DNA of 64,000 nt from Nocardioides sp. (GTDB taxonomy: Bacteria > Actinomycetota > Actinomycetes > Propionibacteriales > Nocardioidaceae), in the NCBI GenBank assembly GCA_037045645.1, contig JBAOIH010000001.1:2208001-2272000 (forward strand), given 5' to 3'. Below, one piece after another: positions 55,723-63,622 of the stretch. How positions within the stretch are numbered: the stretch's first letter is position 1; each line of letters opens with the position of its first letter. The position numbers were made by a program, and so were the translations under genes. The notes below the pieces were generated by a model. That model worked only from the letters and a program-made list of their open reading frames with translations. It did no database searches and was not told the origin of the DNA.

Positions 55723-56254
55723 GCTTGCGCAACCGAGCCATGTCCCGCACCGGGTTCTCCCGCAACGCGTCGTAACGCACCGCCAACCCGAACGCCAGAC
55801 TCAACACTGTCCGCGCCTGCTTCGCCGTGCTGTAGCTCTTCGTCGCCGCCAACGTCTTCAAGAACTGATCCACCTTGCGCACACTGATCTCCCGCAATGT
55901 GAAGTGCTCAACGCCGGCATCACCAGCTGCCGCATGTTCCGCTCGTACAACGCCCGCGTACTCTCCGCGACCTTGTTCTCCAGATCGAGGTCAGCGAGCC
56001 AGACATCGACGAGCTGAATGAACGAAACTGCCACTGGTCAGTTCTCCGGCTCCTGGGCTGCGATCCGTTCTCTCGGCCAGTCTCTCCTTGAGCCGATGCT
56101 CGGCGAGCTTGCGAGATTTGGCAGTGGCCTCCACCCGCCGGATTTGCCCGTCGAGATCGCGGAATCGCACGCGGGCACGGATGCCCGTCCCGACCTCCGT
56201 GAACTCGATATCACCGAACGTGCCGATTGGAGTGCGTGGTCTAGGCACGACCAA
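55723..56254 (-). pseudogene. N-terminal half of a phage-type integrase
   Basis: From ATG 56254 the frame encodes an arm-binding-like domain (GTFGDIEFTEVGTGIRARVRFRDLDGQIRRVEATAKS). Then, with frame changes, come the core-binding helices (STRALYERNMRQLV and SVRKVDQFLKTLAATKSYSTAKQARTVLS). It ends at the IS3 boundary and the catalytic domain is missing. The integrase end at 13010-13200 would supply what is lost, but they are 42 kb apart. Confidence 0.65.
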
Positions 56255-56450
56255 TCACCTCTCCGGCGTCCCGTCGTGGCCCTGGCGTTGGTCGTTGAGC
56301 CAACAGAGAGTGTCGGATTCTGCGAACTTCAGATGACGGCCAATCTTGAAGGCTGCCGGGCCTGCCCGGTGCTCGCCAGTCGTAGATCGTCTTGATGGGA
56401 ACGCCCAGATAGTCGGACAACTCGTCGATGGAGATGTCGGCGGCGCTCGA
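56255..56450 (-). pseudogene. Excisionase-like HTH remnant
   Basis: Minus-strand ISIDELSDYLGVPIKTIYDWRA and, after a one-base shift, PAAFKIGRHLKFAESD match the excisionase/MerR-like small HTH proteins that precede integrases of actinobacterial elements. The stop lies next to the integrase remnant start. The 5' end is replaced by the IS21-like fragment. Confidence 0.6.
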
Positions 56451-56676
56451 AAACTGAACAGTTTCGGCGGTGAAAAGTGATCACTCAACGATTGGAGTGT
56501 GATCACTTTGGAGGACTGGGCGCTGATCAGGAGGCTGGCTGCTGACGGGGTGCCGAAGGCACGGATCGCGGCCCGGTTGGGGATCTCGCGGACCACGGTC
56601 ATCAAGGCGGTGAACTCCGACGCGCCGCCGAGGTACGTGCGGTCGCCGGGTCCGACGTCGTTCACGGAGTTCGAGC
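56449..56676 (+). mobile_element. IS21-like fragment with istA 5' end
   Basis: The plus strand from 56499 encodes ITLEDWALIRRLAADGVPKARIAARLGISRTTVIKAV, the N-terminal HTH of an IS21 IstA transposase, and stops at the IS3 boundary after about 60 residues. GAAAACTGAACAG upstream may be its left terminus. The rest of the element, including istB, is missing. Confidence 0.65.
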
Positions 56677-56715
56677 TGAACCGCCCCGGCGAGTCCGGAG
56701 GCTGGGTTTGGTGGC

Positions 56716-57609
56716 TCAGCCGGTTGGCGTGAGCTCGTTTCTTGCAGCGTAGTGCAGTTCCTCGGCCGCCATGGGCGTGAGGTCGGAGAGCGCCTCGTGA
56801 GGGCGCTCGTTGTTGAAGAAGTCGACCCAGTTCAGGGTCTCTAGTTCGACGTGTTCGACGCCGCGCCAGGGACCTTCAGGACGTATGAGTTCGGCTTTGT
56901 AGAGCCCGATCTGGGACTCGGCGAGGGCGTTGTCATAGGCATCGCCAACAGACCCGACTGAGGGGTCGACCCCCTCGTCGACGAGGCGCTGGGTGAAGGC
57001 AAAGCTGACGTATTGAGACCCTGCATCGGTGTGATGGATGAGGCCGGAAAGGTCGGTGACACCGGCCTGCTGGCGGGTCCAGATCGCATGCTCAAGGGTG
57101 TCGAGCACCAGGTCGGTCGTCATCCGCGTGGCGGCCCGCCAGCCCACGATCCGACGGCTGAAGACGTCGAAGATGAAGGCGACGTAGACAGTGCCTGACC
57201 AGGTCGCGACATATGTGAAGTCGGCGACCCATAGCTGGTTGGGCCTGCTCGCCCAGAACTGCCGATCGACCAGGTCCAGTGGTCGCTCGGCGGCCGGGTC
57301 GCCGATGGTGGTCCGGAACTTCTTCAGACGTAGCGCCCCGACCCAGCGTTGTTCACGGTAGAGCCGCTCGACGGTGCATCGAGCGACGTCATGGCCCCGT
57401 CCGCGCAGGTGCAGCCACATCTTGCGTGCACCAAACCGCGCGACCAGCTTCTGCCGGTTGCGCTCGGCGACCATGATCTCGACCAGCTCCGCGTCGCGGA
57501 TCTGCTGCTTGGAAGGCCGGCGTGAGCGAGCCTCGTAGTAGGTGGACGGAGCGATCTTGATCCCGTGCTCACTGAGCACGCGGCAGATCGGCTCGACCCC
57601 GAACTCCAC
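56716..57609 (-). CDS. IS3 OrfB, copy 2
   Basis: 297 residues, one visible difference from copy 1 (HLRGRG for HLHGRG). DDE motifs VADFTYV, HTDAGSQYV and the NALAESQIG Glu are intact. Expressed as OrfAB by -1 frameshifting with the upstream OrfA. Confidence 0.9.
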   Translation of the reverse strand: MEFGVEPICRVLSEHGIKIAPSTYYEARSRRPSKQQIRDAELVEIMVAERNRQKLVARFGARKMWLHLRGRGHDVARCTVERLYREQRWVGALRLKKFRTTIGDPAAERPLDLVDRQFWASRPNQLWVADFTYVATWSGTVYVAFIFDVFSRRIVGWRAATRMTTDLVLDTLEHAIWTRQQAGVTDLSGLIHHTDAGSQYVSFAFTQRLVDEGVDPSVGSVGDAYDNALAESQIGLYKAELIRPEGPWRGVEHVELETLNWVDFFNNERPHEALSDLTPMAAEELHYAARNELTPTG

Positions 57610-57632
57610 CTTGTGGTCCTCGATGTAGTCGA

Positions 57633-57956
57633 TCAGAACCTGTTGGGGCGGTCGAGCTCCGCCGCGAAGAAAGCCGAAGCGCTCTTCAAGATCTCGTTCG
57701 CCCGCCGCAGTTCGGCGACCTCTTTCTTCAACGCCTTGATCTCAGCGATCTCCTCGCTGGACTTGCCGACGCGGACACCGCCGTCGATCTCGGCCTGCCG
57801 CAGCCACTTACGCAGCGATTCAGTAGAGGTGATGCCCAGCTTCGCCGCGACCGACCTGATCACGGCGGACTCGTGCGGATAGTCCCGCCTGGACTCCATC
57901 ACCATCCGCACTGCGCGCTCACGCAGCTCGGTCGGGTACCTCGAGGGACGTGCCAT
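57633..57956 (-). CDS. IS3 OrfA, copy 2
   Basis: 107 residues, differing from copy 1 only at ESRRDY (ESRQDY there). HTH and zipper intact, so this copy should still be able to make transposase and promote further rearrangement. Confidence 0.9.
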   Translation of the reverse strand: MARPSRYPTELRERAVRMVMESRRDYPHESAVIRSVAAKLGITSTESLRKWLRQAEIDGGVRVGKSSEEIAEIKALKKEVAELRRANEILKSASAFFAAELDRPNRF

Positions 57957-58007
57957 GAGAGTGATCCTTCCAACGAATCAGCTCTCCGGACATGCCGGGG
58001 CGGTTCA

Positions 58008-58149
58008 GTCCGCATCATCAACGCCATCACCGGCGAACTACTCCGCGAACTCACCATCAACACCAACAAGGACTACCAACCCCAGGAATAGACAAGGCCC
58101 GAACCCACTCCCGTGGGTTCGGGCCTTGCAGATGTCCTGAGACATCACA
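58008..58149 (+). mobile_element. IS481 3'-end remnant with terminator
   Basis: Identical to 17015-17156: the last 26 codons of the transposase (to DYQPQE), the hairpin at 58094-58127 and the right terminus. Joined directly to IS3 copy 2, so about 1.1 kb of the IS481 is missing. Confidence 0.85.
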
Positions 58150-58151
58150 TC

Positions 58152-58345
58152 GTAGCGGGGGCAGGATTTGAACCTGCGACCTCTGGAATCACACAGGGCG
58201 ATTCCTAGTGCTACCGAACGTTGCGGGAAACAGCCGAATCGCTTGTGTTGACGCGGAGTTCGCTGTCTCGAACAGTTCCGATCGTACCCGATCCGTACTG
58301 GCTTAGGCCGACAGATTCCGGAGGGTAAGGGGAGGGACATCAAGT
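58152..58345 (-). repeat. Attachment-like repeat 4 (right end of catabolic island)
   Basis: The core at 58152-58186 is identical to repeat 3. The right arm keeps CTACCGAACG, GGGAAACAGCCGAA and TTCCGGAGGGTAAG but is more diverged. The tRNA 5' half is still absent here, so another module should follow to the right before an intact tRNA. Confidence 0.75.
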
Positions 58346-58395
58346 CCCAGCTGCGCCCCGCAGTAACCGCGTCGCTTGGCCGCGACCATCGATCC

Positions 58396-58647
58396 CTATC
58401 CCACGCGGCCGGGAGACCGTCTCTCTTTTCTGACCCAGCTCGGAGTACGGCTCTTCGACTTCGAGGTCAGGTGCCAGGCTTTGCAGAGGCCGCACCAGTA
58501 GGACCCCGTTGGAGCTTTCCGACCGCGTGACCGGCAGGACTCCTGAATCGCCTGCAAGGCGCGTTCCGCGGCCCACTGGCTTGGATAGGACTTCTTCGAG
58601 CAGTCGAGCACCGCGACCGTTCCTCGGCGCGTGTTCAACTGGCTCAT
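58396..58647 (-). CDS. Small zinc-ribbon-like protein
   Basis: 83 residues from ATG 58647. It has CSKKSYPSQWAAERALQAIQ and, later, YWCGLCKAWHLTSK, a C-x2-C-x2-WHLTS pattern seen in small actinobacterial and phage proteins of unknown role; the first Cys could complete a metal site. A longer upstream frame exists but is low-complexity. Function unknown. Confidence 0.6.
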   Translation of the reverse strand: MSQLNTRRGTVAVLDCSKKSYPSQWAAERALQAIQESCRSRGRKAPTGSYWCGLCKAWHLTSKSKSRTPSWVRKERRSPGRVG

Positions 58648-58858
58648 ATCCAGCCCGGCACGATGGGTTCGCGGCTGAAGCCGCTCGGCCCGGTTCGGAG
58701 CATGTGTGTCTCCGATTGACGACAGGAGACTACCGAGCAACTCCTTTCGATGGCCAGCCTCCACCCTGCACAGTCGCCGCGCGTACACCGCCGCCCGTCG
58801 GGCCCCGGCGTCTATCGGATCTGCCGAGATCCCATCGTCTGTGGCCCAGAATGGGGTC

Positions 58859-59632
58859 GTGAGTGAGCTGGCCGGCCGAGCTGAGGACATCGCCGCGCAT
58901 CTCGTAAGCCACGCTCTGGGCGCCGACGCCAGGAAGTTCGACGCCGATGGCCGACAGTCTGCGGTGGACTTCATGCTCGAATGGCCCAACGGTCGCCGGG
59001 GCGCGCTCGAGGTCACTCTCGTCACGCAACCCGAGTCGTCAGCCTGGCAGGGACTGGCGGCCAAGGAGGGCTGGCGATGGCCCGCACCATCAGGGTGGGA
59101 GTTCCGACTAACTGGCGATGACATGCCCTACCGACGAGCGCGCCGCGCGGTCGTAAGAGCAGTTGAACTGTGTGACCGTGAAAACGTCGATGCGCTCGAC
59201 CGACTGCCCCCTGCCATCTTCTCCAGCGACCCTGATCTCGAGTGGCTGAGCGACATTGGCGATCTTCGCCGAACATCCTTCAAACCCGGTGTCGCCCTGC
59301 TCCCTGCGGTCCGTGCCGAGTTCGTGGATGCTGCGACCTCAGACTTCGCGACTCTGGTCGAGCGATGGCTTCATCTACCGCATATGCCGCGTCACGTCGA
59401 AAAGGCTAGATCGGCTCTCGCTGTTGACGAGAGGCATCTCTTTCTAGTGCCTGTCGACGAGGTGCTTCCCACCCGGTTCTTCACTAACGACTTCCCGGCG
59501 CCAACTCGGAGACCTGAAGGCTTCAGCGGCATCGACGGGATCTGGGTGTGGTCCAACTACTGGCATCAATACTTGGTCTGGCTCGCTGGTAGGTGGCGCT
59601 GGCTCGACTTCCCACCGAAGGACCATGCGTAA
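58859..59632 (+). CDS. Hypothetical protein, possible nuclease-fold N-terminus
   Basis: 257 residues from GTG 58859. The segment FDADGRQSAVDFMLEWPNGRRGALEVT has an Asp and an E-x-T spaced like a PD-(D/E)XK core, but the final Lys is not present, so this is only a hint. The C-terminal part is Trp-rich (IWVWSNYWHQYLVWLAGRWRWL). No family recognised. Lower GC than the catabolic island. Confidence 0.6.
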   Translation: MSELAGRAEDIAAHLVSHALGADARKFDADGRQSAVDFMLEWPNGRRGALEVTLVTQPESSAWQGLAAKEGWRWPAPSGWEFRLTGDDMPYRRARRAVVRAVELCDRENVDALDRLPPAIFSSDPDLEWLSDIGDLRRTSFKPGVALLPAVRAEFVDAATSDFATLVERWLHLPHMPRHVEKARSALAVDERHLFLVPVDEVLPTRFFTNDFPAPTRRPEGFSGIDGIWVWSNYWHQYLVWLAGRWRWLDFPPKDHA

Positions 59633-59761
59633 GTAGCCGCTCGCGCACTCATCTGTAGCCGCCAGGTGGACTCGAGCTTTGAGCGTCCCTGTCCGTCGCC
59701 GCATCGAAAGATGATCTTCGGCACAGGGACCCTGCGAAGGCCGCAGCGCTAGGCTCCGTTC

Positions 59762-60500
59762 GTGCCTGGAGCAGCGCAGATCCTGGACCGCCTTGCCGGG
59801 GACGGGAGGATCGCCGTCGACTGGGTTGCGGGTCTTCGCGCTGCCGACGCTGGCATCGACACCAAGCTCGAGGCCTGCTTGGCGAAGGTGGCCGATGCCG
59901 GCCCCCACCTGCCAGTTGATCCGGATGAGAACTCGGTCATCTGGCGAGCCTTCGAATTGCCCCTCAACCAAGTGCGGGTCCTGGTCCTCGGACAAGATCC
60001 CTACCCGAACCCGGCACGCGCGACGGGCTTGAGCTTCTCCACCGGCCCGGGCGGCGATGTGCCGGATTCGCTAGCCAACATCTTCCAGGAGCTCCCCCGT
60101 CGAGTACCCGCCGCCAAAGACCGGCGACCTCACCTCATGGACCAAGCAGGGCGTCATGCTGCTCAACCGCGCCCTCACCCTTCCCTGCGACAAACAGTCA
60201 CGGCCGAAGCGGCACATCCGGTGGTGGTCGCCGCTGGCCGTAGCCACCATGAAGGCAATCCGGGTTGAGGCCGCGGCTCGGCCGATCGCTGCCATGCTCT
60301 GGGGAGTACCTGCCCACGGCATGCGCAAGTACTTGGCGTCCGAGGTCGAAGTCTTCGCGTCCAGCCACCCGTCGCCCATGTCGGTACTCCGAACAGCCGG
60401 CGCCGAGCCGGCGTTCCGCGGCTCCGATCCCTTCGGCAGGGTCAACCGCTGGTTCGCCAGCCGACACGTCGACCCCGTCGACTGGACCATCCTCGATTGA
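59762..60500 (+). pseudogene. ung: Uracil-DNA glycosylase, family 1 (one frameshift)
   Basis: Restored length is 245 residues. The water-activating loop VLVLGQDPYPNPARATGLSFS is the family 1 signature (Pro in place of the usual His after PY), and HPSPMSV is the DNA-intercalation loop. The frame breaks at 60090-60098, where GAGCTC is followed by an extra C; the next frame continues VEYPPPKTGDLTSWTKQGVMLLNRALT. It excises uracil from DNA. This may be an accessory copy rather than the housekeeping gene, given its setting. Start GTG 59762. Confidence 0.8.
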
Positions 60501-60562
60501 GCACACCTCAGAGGCCCCTATGAGCGCCTCCCGGAGGACCAACTCACGCGCGTCTTTCCGCG

Positions 60563-61629
60563 TCACGGCTTGATTTGCATCGCCTCGTAACGAGAGAACC
60601 GCAGCTCGTAACCGAACTCTTGACCCTCGGAAGTCAAGGCCCTCCCGTCCGTTCGCCCCGCTCTCCACAGCCACGGCAGAACGAAGCGAGCTCGATCTTC
60701 CGCGGGGAGTTCGGCGATGAGGTCGCGAGCCGCCTCGCGAAGGCTCTCGAGCTCTGTTGGACTCGTGGCGCCTATGCCGCGCTGTCGGCCATCGATGGCG
60801 GTAGCGCGAGCCAGACCAAGCAGGTCCTCAGCTACGGGTGCAGCGTGCGGCCCTTGCCGTGGTGCAGGGATGGACGTTTCGGCTGCCTCAGCTGGCAGTA
60901 CTTCGCGCGAGCTGGGTCCTTCCTCGGCCGACGGGGTCTGTCGAAGCAACGCCTCCCGTTGCTGCGAAGGGCGCAGGGTGGCGAGGTTCTGGATCACGGT
61001 TCGGACGGTGTCGACATACGCGATCACTTCCGATCGTTGATCGGTGCCCCAGACGGCCTCGATAAGTGGCATGACCTGTGCCCAGGTGAGATGGCAATAG
61101 CGTTGCCCCTCACTGACCTCGGGCGGGGACTTGCTCAGTGGCCCGGTCATGTACGTGAGATCCACCCGGCAGCCAGGATGGGCAGCCGTGGCCAGAAGCA
61201 GGTAGTAAGGCAACTGATCCTCGCGGTGGCTGCCGGCCTCAGTCTTGAGCTCGAATTATCCAAACTCGATCCCGCCACAGCACTGCCCAATCCGGCCAGC
61301 CGTTCTGAGCCGAGTCCACGACCTTTGGCAGCAGATACTCATCGACGAACGCGTCTGCCTCGGCAGCTCCGGCCCGGTGCGACCCATCGCCATACGCGAG
61401 ATCGTCCAGGAGCCGCAGAAAGCGTCGACCCTGTTCGTCCGGAGCGCTTGGAGTGTTCCACCGAGGCGGATCACCGCCGACGATCAACGTCGTGATCAGC
61501 CGTTGCAAGAATTCCTCACGGCCCAAACTTGAGGCGACGCCAGAGGCTCTCGGGACTCTCCCACATGAACCGCAGCGTAGATCGCTGCTCCGACAGAAAC
61601 GGTGGCGCGGTGTTGTGCAGTTCGTCCAT
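60563..61629 (-). pseudogene. PD-(D/E)XK nuclease-like protein (two frameshifts)
   Basis: Restored length is 354 residues from ATG 61629. The segment WPDWAVLWRDRVWIIELKTEAGSHREDQLPYYL carries Asp and E-x-K in nuclease-core spacing, which is the best clue to function. One break at about 61520 follows WRRLKFG. The second is at 61248-61252, where ATTGAGCTC appears as ATTCGAGCTC exactly at the Glu-Leu-Lys active-site codons. The C-terminal half is alpha-helical without a named domain. It could be a defence-type or repair nuclease. Confidence 0.6.
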
Positions 61630-61735
61630 GATCCGAGATTCCACTGCTCTAGTCTCCGATGCTCTAGGGGATTCGGCCGGCGATCACGGCCAATGGCATG
61701 GCGGAGGGCCGCCTCCGCCTGATGAGGAGTGCGCG

Positions 61736-62368
61736 ATGAACGAGCCGGGTGAGGACTCTTGGAGCGAGCGCCTGCGTGGGCTGCTGCTCGGCCTGGCTCT
61801 GGGTGACACTTATGAACGAGCGCGAGGGTCATTCCCGCGGCGCGGAGTGATCGAAGTCGGCGTTGCCACGCAGTTGGCCGCGTTCACCGCCGACGGGCTG
61901 GTGCGGGCACTTGCGTCCTCGGGCGACCAGCTGGCGCCAGGTCAGCTGGCTCCGGCACTGTGGAACGCGCTCACTCGATGGGGCGCCCAGCAAGAGGTCA
62001 TCTCGGCGACCGATGCACAAGGCGCTCCCGTGGCGAATGGTTGGCTTAGCGAGGTTCCGGCCCTAGGTGAAAGGCGGGGATCGGCTCCAGCGACCGTCTC
62101 AGCGGTCAGAGGAGGCCGGCCGGGAACCCTCGAGCAGCCCGGGAGCAGCAGCGGCGGCACGCAGGTGGTGACGCGGTTGTTGCCCACGGCGGCGGTGCGC
62201 CATCTGCTGCCATACGAGGGCATCTACCGGGCGACTAGCTCCCAAGAAGATGGGGTCTGCGTTGCCGGCGCCGAGGATCGGCTCGTGGTAGATCCCTCAC
62301 CGTGGGTGAAGAACCCATTTCCTGCCGTGGAGCGGCGCCGCACGGAGCCTCGGCGGCGCCGGGGGTGA
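61736..62368 (+). CDS. ADP-ribosylglycohydrolase-like protein, C-terminus aberrant
   Basis: 210 residues. ERLRGLLLGLALGDTYERARGS, ATQLAAFTADGLVRAL and WLSEVPALGERRGSAPATV match the N-terminal half of ADP-ribosylglycohydrolases (DraG/ARH type). After TRLLPTAAV the sequence no longer fits the family and stops, so the second half, with its metal-binding Asp residues, is missing. Probably a truncated gene. GAGGAG precedes ATG 61736. Confidence 0.65.
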   Translation: MNEPGEDSWSERLRGLLLGLALGDTYERARGSFPRRGVIEVGVATQLAAFTADGLVRALASSGDQLAPGQLAPALWNALTRWGAQQEVISATDAQGAPVANGWLSEVPALGERRGSAPATVSAVRGGRPGTLEQPGSSSGGTQVVTRLLPTAAVRHLLPYEGIYRATSSQEDGVCVAGAEDRLVVDPSPWVKNPFPAVERRRTEPRRRRG

Positions 62369-62553
62369 CAGCTGCCGCTACACATTGCCGCGACTGCGAC
62401 ACTGAACCGCCCATTGCCGGGAGTCGAGCTCGTCCCATGCACGAACCGAGGCCGGATTCCGCCTTCCCAAGCGGCTGGGCCGCGACCGTACGGCTTGGAG
62501 CGCAGCATCCAGAATTAGCCGATTTTGTCGGACCTCGATGGAAGAATCGAGGC

Positions 62554-62961
62554 ATGACAGACACCCGCTTCGAGACGGTCTTCGAGGACACCGACGACCT
62601 GCTCGGCGGGGTTGATGTCGACGAGATCGGTGACGTCGAGACTCTGCTGATGTTCCTGTTTGCGAGGCCAGTGGTGGTGGAGGAGGTGTGGGACGACGAA
62701 GGTGTCGCACCCTCACTTGAGGTCATCATGCAGGGGAACGACGAGGCAATCGGGTCCGTCTGCGCGTTTCCGTTGAGCATCATCGAATTGGCGCGATCAT
62801 GCGCCGAGACGGTGGATGAGCTCGGTCCCTACACCCGAGACGGCGTCGCAGCGGAAGAGACGCCTGATGTTTCGGCCATGAGCGACGGCGAACTCATTAC
62901 TGCCCTGCAACAGGCCCTCGGCAAAGTCCGCCTGTTCAGCATGCTGGATGGGGGCGAGTAG
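62554..62961 (+). CDS. Hypothetical acidic protein
   Basis: 135 residues, strongly acidic N-terminus (FEDTDDLLGGVDVDEIGDVETLL), then helical sequence. No domain recognised. Its last codons overlap the start of the next gene by 14 bases, suggesting coexpression. Confidence 0.55.
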   Translation: MTDTRFETVFEDTDDLLGGVDVDEIGDVETLLMFLFARPVVVEEVWDDEGVAPSLEVIMQGNDEAIGSVCAFPLSIIELARSCAETVDELGPYTRDGVAAEETPDVSAMSDGELITALQQALGKVRLFSMLDGGE

Positions 62962-63622
62962 CCGCATGATGCTGCCTCCAGTCGATGGCGCGCACGAGCC
63001 GTACGACGTGCCGCGTGGCACCTGCCCATCCTGTGGATCAGGCGAGGTCGTGCACCTGATCATTGGCATGCCGTCGGGACCGGACGCCGGGTCGGGCGAC
63101 CCTGACTGGGTTCAGTGGGTGGGTTGCATGCACCCGGGTTTCGAGCGTGAGTGCAACTCATGCGGGGCAACGTGGAACAGGCGCACCGCCGACGCTCTGA
63201 ACCCGATCCGACTGCTGTCGGAGGCTGGCGCATCGTTCGCGCTGCTACCCGCGCCGAGCCTCGTAAACTTCGACTACCCGTACACCCATCTGGTGGACAT
63301 CGAACTGCTGACGCCCGATCGTCTCGTCCGTTACCTCGGGCGACCGCTCTCGCGAGACGCACTCGCAAGGCTCGCCGAAGCCTGGATGCAAGCAGCCCAC
63401 GACGAGCACCCCGAGCAGACTGTCCCGACTGTTCAGGATGACGCCGCCGGCCTCGCTGTCGTTGTCGTTGTCAACCAGTCCACCCCGTTCGCTGTGACCC
63501 TGGAGATCCTGGTCGAGGCCAACCTTGGCGGCGATGTCCCCGATCAAGACGGATTCTCTTTCGACGTTGCCCGCTCCGGGCTGATCGACGCCGCCCACGC
63601 GATAGAAGGGTGGTTGGCATGA
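62948..63622 (+). CDS. Hypothetical protein with zinc ribbon
   Basis: 224 residues. CPSCGSGEV and ECNSCGATW (residues about 27-75) form a four-Cys zinc ribbon; the rest is mixed alpha/beta without a named family. ATG 62948 overlaps the previous gene; ATG 62966 is an alternative. The stop overlaps the next start (ATGA), so three genes appear to be in one operon. Confidence 0.6.
   Translation: MGASSRMMLPPVDGAHEPYDVPRGTCPSCGSGEVVHLIIGMPSGPDAGSGDPDWVQWVGCMHPGFERECNSCGATWNRRTADALNPIRLLSEAGASFALLPAPSLVNFDYPYTHLVDIELLTPDRLVRYLGRPLSRDALARLAEAWMQAAHDEHPEQTVPTVQDDAAGLAVVVVVNQSTPFAVTLEILVEANLGGDVPDQDGFSFDVARSGLIDAAHAIEGWLA

Larger units (their letters stand above)
56677..58007 (-). mobile_element. IS3-family element copy 2 (1331 bp), inverted
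   Basis: Same length and termini as the copy at 15466-16796 and almost identical in sequence, but on the opposite strand. The flanks are AGC and GTC, so there is no target duplication: the copy has taken part in a rearrangement or an adjacent deletion that removed part of istA on one side and most of the IS481 on the other. Confidence 0.9.

Noticed and set aside
15466..58007. Classical composite transposon formed by the two IS3 copies
   Set aside because: Copy 2 has no target duplication and each copy sits inside a different older element. Copy 1 has its own 3-bp duplication, showing single insertion rather than movement of the 41-kb unit as one transposon.
8681..58190. Intact tRNA or tmRNA genes at the four repeats
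   Set aside because: Only the variable loop, T arm and acceptor 3' strand are present; no D arm or anticodon arm folds on the 5' side. The acceptor CCCCGCT does not fit tmRNA, which normally ends in a GGGG/CUCC-type stem.
8634..58343. Small proteins containing SRGRRFKSCPRY-like sequence
   Set aside because: These frames are translations of the tRNA-like repeat and its arm and recur only because the DNA repeats. There is no ribosome site or codon bias.
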